Part shown: in pieces, positions 50,958 through 60,049 of the stretch
Layout: the number at the start of each line of letters is the position of its first letter
Numbering within the stretch: position 1 is the stretch's first letter
NCBI GenBank assembly: GCA_030427865.1
Contig: JAUICK010000016.1
Span: forward strand, 1-64,000
DNA from: Bacteroidia bacterium
GTDB taxonomy: Bacteria > Bacteroidota > Bacteroidia > Flavobacteriales > Flavobacteriaceae
DNA: 64,000 nt
Reading direction: 5' to 3'
The notes under the pieces: model-generated
The model's input: the letters and a program-made list of their open reading frames with translations, nothing else
Databases searched by the model: none
What the model was told of the DNA's origin: nothing
Translations under genes and position numbers: made by a program

Positions 50958-52643
50958 TTACTTTAAATCCTTTAAAATCAACTGTATAGATTTATACCCA
51001 TTCCATTCGTTTTCATCTAAGGAATAGACAATATCAAAATCATTTTGAACAACTTCTATTTTATCACCTAAATTAAAACCAATAGCATTGTAGTTTTTTT
51101 TATTATCACCTTGAAAAACATTGAGTTTTAAATGTATTTTGTCTACACCAACTTGTTTTCCATAACCATTATCTCTAACACAAATACTTTTAAAAACAGG
51201 TTTCATATTTTGGGGACCAAAAGGCGCCATTTGTTGAATAATTCTAAAAAACTTAGGTGTAATTTCAGAGAGTTCTATTTCTGCATCAATGGCAATCTCT
51301 GGAGTTAAGAGTTCTTTGTCAATGGTTTTTGAAACCACTTCTTCAAACTTATTTTTAAAATTCTCATAATTTTCAGGCAGCAAAGTTAAACCTGCTGCAT
51401 ATTTGTGTCCACCAAATTGCTCTATAAATTCAGCACATTCTTGCAAGGCATTGTACACATCAAAACCTTTAACAGAACGTGCAGACGCTGCCAATTTATC
51501 GCCACTTTTTGTAAATACTAATGTAGGTCTGTAATACGTTTCTGTTAATCTTGAAGCTACTATACCAATAACGCCTTTATGCCAATTTTCTTGATAAACC
51601 ACAGTTGTAAAACGCTGTTCTTCTTCGTTATCAATAATCTGAATTAAAGCTTCGTTAGTTATTTTTTTATCTAAATCTTTACGGTCTGCATTAAAAATTT
51701 CGATTGCAGCTGCAAATTCGATTGCAGAGTCAAAATCCATTTCTGTTAAGAGTTCTACAGCGTAATTTCCGTGTTTCATTCGTCCAGCAGCATTAATTCT
51801 AGGTGCAATAATAAAAACTACATCTGTTATGGTAAGTTCCTTTTTTTTGATTTGATGAATGATGGCTTTAATTCCGTTTCTCGGATTTTGATTAATCACT
51901 TGCAAACCAAAATAAGCCAAAACTCTATTTTCATCATTCATTGGAACAATATCTGCAGCAATTGCAGTGGCAACCAAATCTAAATATGGTAAAAAATCTT
52001 CAATGGTTTGATTTCTTTTTAAGCCTAAAGCTTGTATCAATTTAAAACCAACTCCACAACCACACAACTCGTTAAAAGGATAAGAACAATCTACTCTTTT
52101 CGGATTTAAAACTGCAATTGCATCCGGAATTTCATCTCCTGGTTTGTGATGATCGCAAATGATAAAATCGATGTTTTTTTCATTTGCATAAGCTACTTTT
52201 TCAATCGCTTTGATACCACAATCTAAAGCAATAATTAAAGAAAAATCGTTGTCTTGAGCAAAATCAATACCTGCATAAGAAACTCCATAACCTTCTACAT
52301 ATCTATCTGGAATATAAGTAGCAATATTTGGGGTAATGGTTTTTAAATAAGAGGAAACTAAAGAGACTGCAGTAGTACCGTCTACATCATAATCACCATA
52401 AATTAAGATATTTTCGTTATTAGAAATTGCATCCTCAATCCTGTTTACTGCAACATCCATATCTTTCATTAAAAAAGGATTGTGAAGATCTTCTAAACTT
52501 GGTCGAAAGAATTTTTTAGCTCTTTCAAAAGTATCAATATTACGTTGACACAGAATTTTAGCTATTGTTTTATTAACTTGTAATTCTTTGGCAAGTTGCT
52601 CTATTTTTTCTTTTTCTGGTGTTGGTTTTGGCGTCCACCTCAT
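50958..52643 (-). CDS. recJ: single-stranded-DNA exonuclease RecJ
   Basis: 561 residues, normal length. DHH phosphoesterase motifs in order: NILIYGDYDVDGTTAVS (about 78-94), LIIALDCGIKA, FIICDHHKPG (about 162-171), and the DHHA1 part ARSVKGFDVYNALQE...FGGHKYAAGLTL. A C-terminal OB-type domain completes it. Degrades single-stranded DNA 5'-3' in repair and recombination. Minus strand, followed at 16 bp distance upstream by the OsmC gene in one probable operon. Confidence 0.95.
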   Translation of the reverse strand: MRWTPKPTPEKEKIEQLAKELQVNKTIAKILCQRNIDTFERAKKFFRPSLEDLHNPFLMKDMDVAVNRIEDAISNNENILIYGDYDVDGTTAVSLVSSYLKTITPNIATYIPDRYVEGYGVSYAGIDFAQDNDFSLIIALDCGIKAIEKVAYANEKNIDFIICDHHKPGDEIPDAIAVLNPKRVDCSYPFNELCGCGVGFKLIQALGLKRNQTIEDFLPYLDLVATAIAADIVPMNDENRVLAYFGLQVINQNPRNGIKAIIHQIKKKELTITDVVFIIAPRINAAGRMKHGNYAVELLTEMDFDSAIEFAAAIEIFNADRKDLDKKITNEALIQIIDNEEEQRFTTVVYQENWHKGVIGIVASRLTETYYRPTLVFTKSGDKLAASARSVKGFDVYNALQECAEFIEQFGGHKYAAGLTLLPENYENFKNKFEEVVSKTIDKELLTPEIAIDAEIELSEITPKFFRIIQQMAPFGPQNMKPVFKSICVRDNGYGKQVGVDKIHLKLNVFQGDNKKNYNAIGFNLGDKIEVVQNDFDIVYSLDENEWNGYKSIQLILKDLK

Positions 52644-52659
52644 AGCAATTAAGTATTAA

Positions 52660-53085
52660 TTAAATATTATGTAAATGAATTTCAGTTTCTACTTCTGCAA
52701 ACTGACGAAACATTTCCATTACGCCACAATATTTTGTAACCGATAAATTTACCGCTTTCTGTATTTTTTTAGGTTGTAACTCTGCATCTGTAAAGTGATA
52801 ATCTACTTTTACTTTGTTGTAAAACTTTGGATGTTCGTCTGTTAATTCTGCAGTAACTTCAATTTTAAAATCAGTAACTTCTGCGTGCATTTTTTTTAAT
52901 AATGAAACCACATCTAAACCAGAACAACCCGCTAAAGAAGACAACATTAGAGCTTTAGGTCTATACCCCTCTCCTTTTCCTCCACTTTCTTCTCCAGCAT
53001 CCATAAAAAGATGCAATCCACTTGGATTATCAGATTCAAATTGCATATTTTCTTTCCAAACTGTAGTTACTAAATTTTTAGCCAT
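52660..53085 (-). CDS. OsmC/Ohr family protein
   Basis: 141 residues. Typical OsmC fold: GYRPKALMLSSLAGCSGLDV with the first peroxidatic-type Cys, then AVNLSVTKYCGVMEMFRQFA with the second Cys. Could reduce organic hydroperoxides. It is transcribed just before recJ. Confidence 0.9.
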   Translation of the reverse strand: MAKNLVTTVWKENMQFESDNPSGLHLFMDAGEESGGKGEGYRPKALMLSSLAGCSGLDVVSLLKKMHAEVTDFKIEVTAELTDEHPKFYNKVKVDYHFTDAELQPKKIQKAVNLSVTKYCGVMEMFRQFAEVETEIHLHNI

Positions 53086-53167
53086 ATTTTATACTTTATT
53101 AAATATTGAAATCTTAAATTGTGCTTGTTTACAAAAATAGAAAAACAGCTTGAAGTTAAACAGTAAA

Positions 53168-55336
53168 ATGAATAAATCTCATAAACTAAAAAGAAAGATT
53201 TTATTTTTCTTTTTGCTAACTCATTGTATTATATTTTCTCAATCTGATGCTGCTCCTATTGTTTCTGCTCAAGGCAGGCAAGCTTTTTGCCCTGGAAATT
53301 CAATTAAGATTGTTACTAATTTTTCTATTACAGATATCGATGATACCACAATACCCTCTTTTTTTATTCAAATTTCATCTGGATATCAAGTAAATTTCGA
53401 TCGTCTACAATTAACTGGAAATCATCCTAATATTCTTCCATTATGGAACAATGCTGAAGGAAAATTAACTTTAACATCTTCAAGTAGTGGTTCAGAAATT
53501 TTACTTACAGATTTAGAAAAGGCTGTAAAAGATATTGTTTTTTCTACAACAGCCACAGATATTCAGATAGAAAAAACGTTCTCTTTAACTATTGATAATA
53601 CTAATTATTTACCATTAACTGATCATTTTTATGAATTTGTAAATGTTCCAAATATAAAATGGACAGATGCAAAAATAGCTGCAGAAAACAGAACTTACTA
53701 TGGAAGACAAGGTTATTTAGCTACTTTAACAAGTCAAGAAGAATCAGATTTTGCTGGAAAACAAGCCGCAGGTGCTGGTTGGATTGGTGGTTCTGACCAA
53801 GAAACTGAGGGGGTTTGGAAATGGGTAACAGGACCAGAAGCTGGTACAATTTTTTGGAATGGAGCAATTAGTGGTACTACGCCTAACTTTGCTTTTTGGA
53901 ATAATGGAGAGCCAAATGATCAAGGAGGAAATGAAGACTATGCACACATTACAGACCCCAATGTTAACAATGTAATCATTGGTTCTTGGAATGATTTACC
54001 AAATGCAGGAGGTACTGGCTTATATGTTCCAAAAGGCTATATTGTAGAATATGGTTCTCCTACTGACACACCTTTAAGCATTGCTACAAGCACAAGCATT
54101 TATATTCCTAAAATTACAAATAAAACAGAAGCAACTATTTGCGAATCTGGTGTTGCAACTCTGAGTGCAACTGCTAATGAAGGTACAATTCTATGGTATG
54201 ATGCAAAAACTGGTGGGAATTTTTTAGCTTCTGGAAACAATTTTACAACACCAGTTTTAACAAATTCTACAATTTATTATGCTTCAGTTTCTGTAAATGG
54301 ATGCTTAACAACAGAAAGAACTGCAGTACAAGTTATGGTAAATCAAAAACCAACAATAACTAATTTTACAGAAGATTTAATATGTTCAGGAACAGCTGTT
54401 CTTAGTGTAACAGCTTCTGCTGGTGATATTTATTGGTACAATTCGAGAACAAGCACAACACCCATTTTTATAGGTACTGCTTACCAAACACCCATTTTAA
54501 ACTCAACTCAAATATACTATGTAGAAGCTAATGATGCTAATTGTGTCTCATCTACAAGAACTGCAATAACTGCTTATGTAGATAATACTATTCCTGAGTT
54601 TGAACTGGCTCAAAACAATTACGTTTTATGTGACGATATTGACTCTGTAAAGATAGAAACCCAAAATCCGTTAGGAAATTATAGGTATGTTTGGACAAAA
54701 GATGGTGCTTTAGTTACCAACAACATCTCTTTTTTAGATACAAAAGAGCTTGGAACATATACAGTAAAAGCAATATCGAATGCAGGTTGTGAATCTTTAG
54801 AAAAAACAATTATTGTATCAACCTCAGAAAAAGCAACAATTTCGAATACTGATATTACTATTGTAGATGATGCTGAGAATAATTCTATTCAAATAATAAC
54901 TACTAATTTAGGTAAAGGAGAGTATGAGTTTTCGATAGATGATGAATTTGGAATTTACCAAGACAAAGGTTTCTTTGATAAGCTATCTGTAGGAATCCAT
55001 ACCTTATACATAAGAGATAAAAAAGGATGTGGAATTACTTCTTATGTATTCTCAATTTTAAAATATCCAAACTTCTTTACACCAAATGGAGATGGAAAAA
55101 ATGATGTTTGGAAAATTAATGGTTTCAATAATAATTCATTTCTCAACTCAGATATTTATATTTACAACAGATTTGGAATTTTATTGCACAAAATTAATTC
55201 TTCAGTTGGGAGTTGGAATGGAAGACATCAAGGTAAAAATTTACCATCAAATACGTATTGGTTTAGAGTAATTCTAACTGATATTAACAATCGAAAAATA
55301 GAAAAAATAGGAAGTATTAGTTTAATAAGAAATTAA
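53168..55336 (+). CDS. T9SS type-B secreted protein with C-type lectin and Ig-like domains
   Basis: 722 residues from ATG 53168, which precedes a signal peptide (KRKILFFFLLTHCIIFSQ). A C-type lectin-like domain lies at about 155-295 (YEFVNVPNIKWTDAKIAAEN, ATLTSQEESDF, FWNNGEPNDQGGNEDYAHI), then two Ig-like repeats (GTILWYDAKTGGNFLASG, GDIYWYNSRTSTTPIF). The C-terminal 85 residues are a gliding-type sorting domain (YPNFFTPNGDGKNDVWKI, IYNRFGILLHK). Expected on the surface, probably binding glycans. Confidence 0.9.
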   Translation: MNKSHKLKRKILFFFLLTHCIIFSQSDAAPIVSAQGRQAFCPGNSIKIVTNFSITDIDDTTIPSFFIQISSGYQVNFDRLQLTGNHPNILPLWNNAEGKLTLTSSSSGSEILLTDLEKAVKDIVFSTTATDIQIEKTFSLTIDNTNYLPLTDHFYEFVNVPNIKWTDAKIAAENRTYYGRQGYLATLTSQEESDFAGKQAAGAGWIGGSDQETEGVWKWVTGPEAGTIFWNGAISGTTPNFAFWNNGEPNDQGGNEDYAHITDPNVNNVIIGSWNDLPNAGGTGLYVPKGYIVEYGSPTDTPLSIATSTSIYIPKITNKTEATICESGVATLSATANEGTILWYDAKTGGNFLASGNNFTTPVLTNSTIYYASVSVNGCLTTERTAVQVMVNQKPTITNFTEDLICSGTAVLSVTASAGDIYWYNSRTSTTPIFIGTAYQTPILNSTQIYYVEANDANCVSSTRTAITAYVDNTIPEFELAQNNYVLCDDIDSVKIETQNPLGNYRYVWTKDGALVTNNISFLDTKELGTYTVKAISNAGCESLEKTIIVSTSEKATISNTDITIVDDAENNSIQIITTNLGKGEYEFSIDDEFGIYQDKGFFDKLSVGIHTLYIRDKKGCGITSYVFSILKYPNFFTPNGDGKNDVWKINGFNNNSFLNSDIYIYNRFGILLHKINSSVGSWNGRHQGKNLPSNTYWFRVILTDINNRKIEKIGSISLIRN

Positions 55337-55343
55337 AAAAAAT

Positions 55344-55946
55344 ATGGCTTTAGTATCACCTTTAGGAGCAGAACACGATTTAGAAACCAAAGAATTGGCA
55401 GAATTTTTTAATGAAACTTTGGGGTTTTGCCCAAACTCAGTTTTAACTATGCAACGTAGACCAGCCATTTCAAAAGCATTTATAAACTTAAACAAAGCAG
55501 TTATGGCTAATGAAGGTAGGGTAACTTCTGCTTTAAAAAGGATGATTGCTTGGGTGTCAAGTAACGCTACTGGCTGTAGATATTGTCAAGCACACGCCAT
55601 TAGAGCTGCAGAACGTTATGGAGCAGAACAAGAACAATTAGATAATATTTGGGAATACAAAACGCATGCAGCTTTTTCTGATGCAGAAAGAGCTGCATTA
55701 GATTTTTCTTTGGCTGCTTCTATGGTTCCAAATGCAGTAAATGCAGAGATTAAAGAAGCGTTATATAAATATTGGGATGAAGGAGAAATTGTAGAAATGT
55801 TAGGCGTAATATCGCTATTTGGATACTTAAACCGTTGGAACGATTCTATGGGAACAACCTTAGAAGAAGATGCCATTGACTCTGGAAATAAATATTTAGG
55901 AAAACACGGTTTTGAAGTTGGAAAACACGATGGGTCTAAGTATTAG
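55344..55946 (+). CDS. carboxymuconolactone decarboxylase/AhpD-like peroxidase
   Basis: 200 residues. The AhpD-type active site SNATGCRYCQAHAIRAAERY carries CxxC plus His; FSLAASMVPNAVNAE and EIVEMLGVISLFGYLNRWND are family segments. Likely thiol-based peroxide or quinone chemistry; the precise reaction is unknown. Begins 8 bp after the lectin protein gene. Confidence 0.85.
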   Translation: MALVSPLGAEHDLETKELAEFFNETLGFCPNSVLTMQRRPAISKAFINLNKAVMANEGRVTSALKRMIAWVSSNATGCRYCQAHAIRAAERYGAEQEQLDNIWEYKTHAAFSDAERAALDFSLAASMVPNAVNAEIKEALYKYWDEGEIVEMLGVISLFGYLNRWNDSMGTTLEEDAIDSGNKYLGKHGFEVGKHDGSKY

Positions 55947-56052
55947 TTGATATTTTTTTATCATTCGTTTTTAGTGAATTTTATCATTTCGAAATGAGAG
56001 AAGAATGGATAATTGAAAAAACTCATTTTTAAAATCAATAGAAATTATAATT

Positions 56053-56628
56053 TTATAGGCACAAAACAGCCTCAACTCTTTTCTGTAATTCTATAATCAC
56101 ATTTTGCTCAAACCAAGGGTTTTTCGTCAACCAAAATCGATTTCTCGGAGAAGGGTGAGGAAGTACAAAATATTTAGGCAAATATTCTAAGTAATTATCT
56201 ACAGTTTCTGTGAGTGTTCTTTTGGCTTTGGCTTTTAGATAATAGCTCTGAGCATACATTCCTATTAAAATAATCAATTCTACATTTGGCATTTTATTAA
56301 ACAATTGTTGATGCCATTGTGGTGCGCATTCTCTTCTTGGTGGTTTGTCACCACTTTTTCCTTTTCCAGGGTAGCAAAATCCCATAGGTACAATAGCAAA
56401 TTTTTCTACATTGTAAAAATCTTCATCAGAAACATTGAGCCATTTTCTCAATTGTTTACCACTAAGATCATCCCAAGGAATATTAGATTTGTGCACTTTA
56501 GTTCCAGGAGCTTGCCCAATAATTACAATTTTAGAATTTTGATGACCTATAACTACAGGATTTGCACCCAGATCTAAATGTGGTTCGCAAATAGTACATT
56601 TTTTTATTTGAGATAACAGGTTTTGCAT
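56053..56628 (-). CDS. uracil-DNA glycosylase superfamily protein
   Basis: 191 residues. KIVIIGQAPGTKVHKSNIPW (motif I, GQAPG), LIILIGMYAQSYYL in the middle and FVLPHPSPRNRFWL (motif II, HPSPRN). Only two Cys near the N-terminus (CTICEPH) instead of the four of iron-sulphur family 4. Probably removes uracil or related damage; stop-start adjacency with the HopJ gene (ends at 56628, neighbour begins 56629) indicates an operon. Confidence 0.85.
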   Translation of the reverse strand: MQNLLSQIKKCTICEPHLDLGANPVVIGHQNSKIVIIGQAPGTKVHKSNIPWDDLSGKQLRKWLNVSDEDFYNVEKFAIVPMGFCYPGKGKSGDKPPRRECAPQWHQQLFNKMPNVELIILIGMYAQSYYLKAKAKRTLTETVDNYLEYLPKYFVLPHPSPRNRFWLTKNPWFEQNVIIELQKRVEAVLCL

Positions 56629-56973
56629 TTATGTTTTTAAAGATAAAGTATCATTTTCAAAGAACAAACCATCAAAACCTGTTTTTATAAAATTTCTAAT
56701 ATTTTGATGAGAAACTCCATTCTCATCTTCTAAAACAGATGTATAATGTTCTCCAAAACAAAATAGAGTTTCTTCTTTGGTTAACTTTTGAAGTTTGGCA
56801 AAAGCAAATAGTTTGCAAGAACCTGAGTTTTCTCCAACATTATTTTTAATTTTTCCGTTTGTAAAAGCAGTTGGTGTAAAGTTATAAAGGTCTTCAATTA
56901 CTTGCATCGTTTCTGAAAAAGTAATTGTTGTTGGTGTTGATTTTAGTTTGGTTTTAAACTTATTTAGTTTCAT
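56629..56973 (-). CDS. HopJ type III effector family protein
   Basis: 114 residues, matching HopJ: FSETMQVIEDLYNFTPTAFT, NGKIKNNVGENSGSCKLFAF, TLFCFGEHYTSVLEDENGVS and HQNIRNFIKTGFDGLFFEND. In spite of the name it is a general conserved protein in marine bacteria without any T3SS; function unknown. Directly precedes the UDG gene. Confidence 0.9.
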   Translation of the reverse strand: MKLNKFKTKLKSTPTTITFSETMQVIEDLYNFTPTAFTNGKIKNNVGENSGSCKLFAFAKLQKLTKEETLFCFGEHYTSVLEDENGVSHQNIRNFIKTGFDGLFFENDTLSLKT

Positions 56974-57018
56974 TTAATCTCTTTAATTATAGTATTAAAC
57001 TTAGTGTAAAATAATTGA

Positions 57019-58212
57019 TTAATACATAAATCCAAATAAGTATAGAGGAATAATATTTAGACTGCCAATCTCTATATCGTCTCTTACCACAAAAGCATTT
57101 TTAACGCCTCTAATTTGTTTGGTTTGCTTATTTTTTCCACCAATTTCAAAAGTATATTTTTTATTGATAATAAAATCATCCTTTTCTGCCAAGTGAATTT
57201 CGTGAATATGTTTCATTTGATTTGCAAAAAATGTTTCTCTTATATTTCCAATTTCAGCATCTTGCTTTCCTAAAGCATAAACTAGATTTGTATTATTTAA
57301 ATACAATTTTTCTGGTTTGGTTAAAGAACCCACACCTTTTGTAGGTTTATAAAGTTCCATTACTAAATCTGCTCTGTTTAGTAGCTTTATAGCATTTATT
57401 AAAAATACTCTAGAAATACCTAACTTTTCGCTTAATTTAGAAATGTTAGGTGTAAAAGGAACACTTTGTGCAATAGCAACTAATAGTTTTTTAATTTTTC
57501 TACTATCTTTATAAGTAATATTTTCTACAGCATTTATATCTGTTTCTAAAATTAAGTTAATCGTTTGTGTAAGTTTTATTAAATAAGTTTCTTCATTTTC
57601 TAAAAAGTAGGGATAATTTCCAAACTCTACATATTGCTTAAATTCTCTTATAGGAATATCTATTTGAGTTACAATTTCTCTTGCTATATTTTTATGATTT
57701 ACAAGGATTTCTTCTAATTTAAATTTAGGAATAACATATTTATATTTAAAGTATAAAAACTCTCTAAATGATAACTCTTTTAAAAAATAGGATACTACTC
57801 TTCTACTTAAATCTGACTCTCCTTTATATATTTCTAACATAGAAGAAGAAGTAAAAACGGTTTTTAAATTGGGAAACTGATCATAAATTAATTTAATTTC
57901 ACGAGACCAGTTTGGATATTTGTGAACCTCATCTATAAAGAGATATTTTCCTCCATTAACTACAAAGTCTTCAGCTAAACTTATTAAGCTGTTTTCTAAA
58001 AAATATAAATTATCTAAAGAAACATAAAGAGCTTCTTGGTTATCTAAAACATATTTTTTTAGTTTTTGAAGTAATAATGTTGTTTTACCTGAACCTCTAG
58101 CTCCTTTTATTGCTATTAATCTATTATCCCAATTTATATCATTATATAAATATCTCTTTTTATTGGAAATCGTTTTAAGTAATTGTTCTTGCAGTGAAAA
58201 AAGTTTTTCCAT
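57019..58212 (-). CDS. AAA ATPase with DUF4143 domain
   Basis: 397 residues. Walker A AIKGARGSGKTTLLLQ at about 33-48, Walker B KYLFIDEVHKYPNW at about 91-104, sensor VFTSSSMLEIYKGESDLSRR, then the DUF4143 C-terminal part with KLYLNNTNLVYALG and a FANQMKHI...DFIINKKYTFEIGG nuclease-like end. Numerous in Bacteroidota and archaea; biological role unknown. Upstream are three direct repeats. Confidence 0.85.
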   Translation of the reverse strand: MEKLFSLQEQLLKTISNKKRYLYNDINWDNRLIAIKGARGSGKTTLLLQKLKKYVLDNQEALYVSLDNLYFLENSLISLAEDFVVNGGKYLFIDEVHKYPNWSREIKLIYDQFPNLKTVFTSSSMLEIYKGESDLSRRVVSYFLKELSFREFLYFKYKYVIPKFKLEEILVNHKNIAREIVTQIDIPIREFKQYVEFGNYPYFLENEETYLIKLTQTINLILETDINAVENITYKDSRKIKKLLVAIAQSVPFTPNISKLSEKLGISRVFLINAIKLLNRADLVMELYKPTKGVGSLTKPEKLYLNNTNLVYALGKQDAEIGNIRETFFANQMKHIHEIHLAEKDDFIINKKYTFEIGGKNKQTKQIRGVKNAFVVRDDIEIGSLNIIPLYLFGFMY

Positions 58213-58584
58213 TATTAATAAAATTGTTTACAACAAAAAACAAATACAGTTAAAATATGTTTACAACAAAAAACAAAATTTATTAAAAATGTTTATAATA
58301 AAAAACTGTCCTATTTTAAAATCTAATTTTTTAGAACTTTTGTTTAAAAATAATAGTTGCAGAATCTTCATATCCTAAAAATTAAAATTGAAGAAAATAC
58401 TTTAGCAAAATAAAATTAGAAATTATGGAAAAAAATAAAAACAAAACCTTGAACATACCAATACCAACTTTAAGCTAGAGGCTTGTTTGGCTAATAGTTC
58501 TTGTTATATTAGCTTTTAGGTTAGAAGCAGAAAGTGTAGCTCTTTTTTGAGTGGATTTTAAATAAATTTTCGAGTAACTAATTT
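58213..58584. repeat. three direct repeats upstream of the AAA ATPase, then gene-free DNA
   Basis: TGTTTACAACAAAAAACAAA occurs at 58225-58244 and 58258-58277, and a diverged TGTTTATAATAAAAAAC at 58290-58306 (periods 33 and 32). On the minus strand they lie 13 to 95 bp before the ATPase start, so they are likely operator or promoter repeats. The rest to 58584 shows no gene. Confidence 0.6.
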
Positions 58585-58749
58585 ATGGAATCAGTAAATA
58601 TATTTTCAAATATAAAAGGCAAATATTTTTATAAATCAATTCGCTTAATAATGTTTTATGTAATCCTTCCTATTTTATTTATAATAACTTTGTTACTTAT
58701 TTTTCAAAACGAAAAACTAATAAAATTTTTAGAAGCAATTAATCTATGA
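58585..58749 (+). CDS. 54-residue single-pass membrane protein
   Basis: Starts MESVNIFSNIKGKYFYKSIR, then one membrane helix (FYVILPILFIITLLLIF) and a short charged end QNEKLIKFLEAINL. No family known. Coding is supported only by start, helix and stop placement. An arc of DNA after it, TTCTCGACTGCGCTCGAACA at 58784, is part of another common flavobacterial repeat. Confidence 0.4.
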   Translation: MESVNIFSNIKGKYFYKSIRLIMFYVILPILFIITLLLIFQNEKLIKFLEAINL

Positions 58750-58841
58750 TTTATTTTCAGGTTCAGGAGGGTTTTATAAAGTTCTCGACTGCGCTCGAAC
58801 AGACATTGTTACATTTTAAAATTAATCAATTATTACATTAA

Positions 58842-59513
58842 TCATTTCTTCCCTTCAACAATAACCACAATTTCACCTTTTGGTGGTTTTGCAATATAAT
58901 GAGCCAACACTTCTGTGGCTGTTCCTCTAATGGTTTCTTCAAACATTTTTGTGAGCTCTCTGGAAACGGAAACTCTTCTTTCTGAGCCAAAATATTCTAC
59001 AAAATGACCTAATGTTTTTACCAATTTATGAGGAGATTCGTAAAAAATCATCGTTCTTGTTTCTTCTGCTAACAACAAAAAACGAGTTTGTCTTCCTTTT
59101 TTAACTGGAAGAAACCCTTCAAAAACAAATTTGTCATTGGGTAAACCAGAATTTACCAAAGCAGGTACAAAAGCAGTTGCTCCTGGTAAACACTCAACAT
59201 CAATATTATGTTCTACACATGCTCTTGTGAGCAAAAAACCAGGGTCTGAAATTGCAGGAGTTCCAGCATCAGAAATTACAGCACAAGTTTCTCCACTTTT
59301 TATTCTGTTTATAATTCCTTCTATAGATCTATGTTCATTATGCATGTGATGACTGTGCATTTGTGTAGCAATTTCAAAATGTTTTAAGAGTTTTCCACTT
59401 GTGCGTGTGTCTTCTGCTAAAATAAAATCTACTTCTTTTAAAACACGAATGGCTCTAAAAGTAATATCATCTAAATTACCTATTGGAGTGGGAACTAAAT
59501 ATAGTTTGCTCAT
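58842..59513 (-). CDS. rsmI: 16S rRNA (cytidine-1402 2'-O) methyltransferase
   Basis: 223 residues, the short Bacteroidota form. Tetrapyrrole-methylase fold with YLVPTPIGNLDDITFRAIRV at the start, LAEDTRTSGKLLKHF, CAVISDAGTPAISDPGFLL, LPGATAFVPALVNSGLPNDK and FYESPHKLVKTL. SAM-dependent 2'-O-methylation of C1402 in 16S rRNA. Single gene, minus strand. Confidence 0.95.
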   Translation of the reverse strand: MSKLYLVPTPIGNLDDITFRAIRVLKEVDFILAEDTRTSGKLLKHFEIATQMHSHHMHNEHRSIEGIINRIKSGETCAVISDAGTPAISDPGFLLTRACVEHNIDVECLPGATAFVPALVNSGLPNDKFVFEGFLPVKKGRQTRFLLLAEETRTMIFYESPHKLVKTLGHFVEYFGSERRVSVSRELTKMFEETIRGTATEVLAHYIAKPPKGEIVVIVEGKK

Positions 59514-59585
59514 TAATCTTAGTTTTTAGTTTTTAATGTTGAGTTTTTAATGAATTTAAAACTCATAACTCAACACTCAAAACTT

Positions 59586-59945
59586 TTATATTTCTTCATA
59601 ATTTTCCACAGTAATATCTGCTTTTACATCACCTGTATGTTTTGTAGTAAGTGGCTCAAACAACAAAATATAAACTTCTTCTTTAGCTACAGGTTTGTGC
59701 TCTACACCTTTTGGTACAATGTAAAACTCACCTTCATTTATGGTAATGATCTCATCATGCAAATGCATTTCTAAAACACCTTTTTTAACCATAAAAAGTT
59801 CGTCTTCATTATCGTGTTTATGAAAAACAAATTCTCCTTTAATCTTTGCCAATAGAATTTGTTGTCCATTTAACTCACCAATCTTTTTAGGTGACCAATG
59901 GTCTTGAAACAAATCAAATTTTTCTTGAATATTAATTACGCTCAT
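59586..59945 (-). CDS. cupin domain protein
   Basis: 119 residues. The two cupin motifs are FVFHKHDNEDELFMVKKGVL (HxH...E) and GEFYIVPKGVEHKPVA (the later His). Single small cupin; may bind a metal, with unknown substrate. Divergent from aspS. Confidence 0.85.
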   Translation of the reverse strand: MSVINIQEKFDLFQDHWSPKKIGELNGQQILLAKIKGEFVFHKHDNEDELFMVKKGVLEMHLHDEIITINEGEFYIVPKGVEHKPVAKEEVYILLFEPLTTKHTGDVKADITVENYEEI

Positions 59946-60017
59946 AAAGACAAATTTACAAAGATTTTACGGGAATAAATCAACACTAAAAACAATCGGT
60001 ATTTCTTTAAAATTGAT

Positions 60018-60025
60018 TAATTTTG
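60018..60025 (+). promoter_or_regulatory. -7 box of aspS
   Basis: TAATTTTG followed by C fits TAnnTTTG, 24 bp before the aspS ATG. The usual -33 TTG was not found at standard spacing. Confidence 0.45.
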
Positions 60026-60049
60026 CAGCTCATTTTATAGAAATAATTA

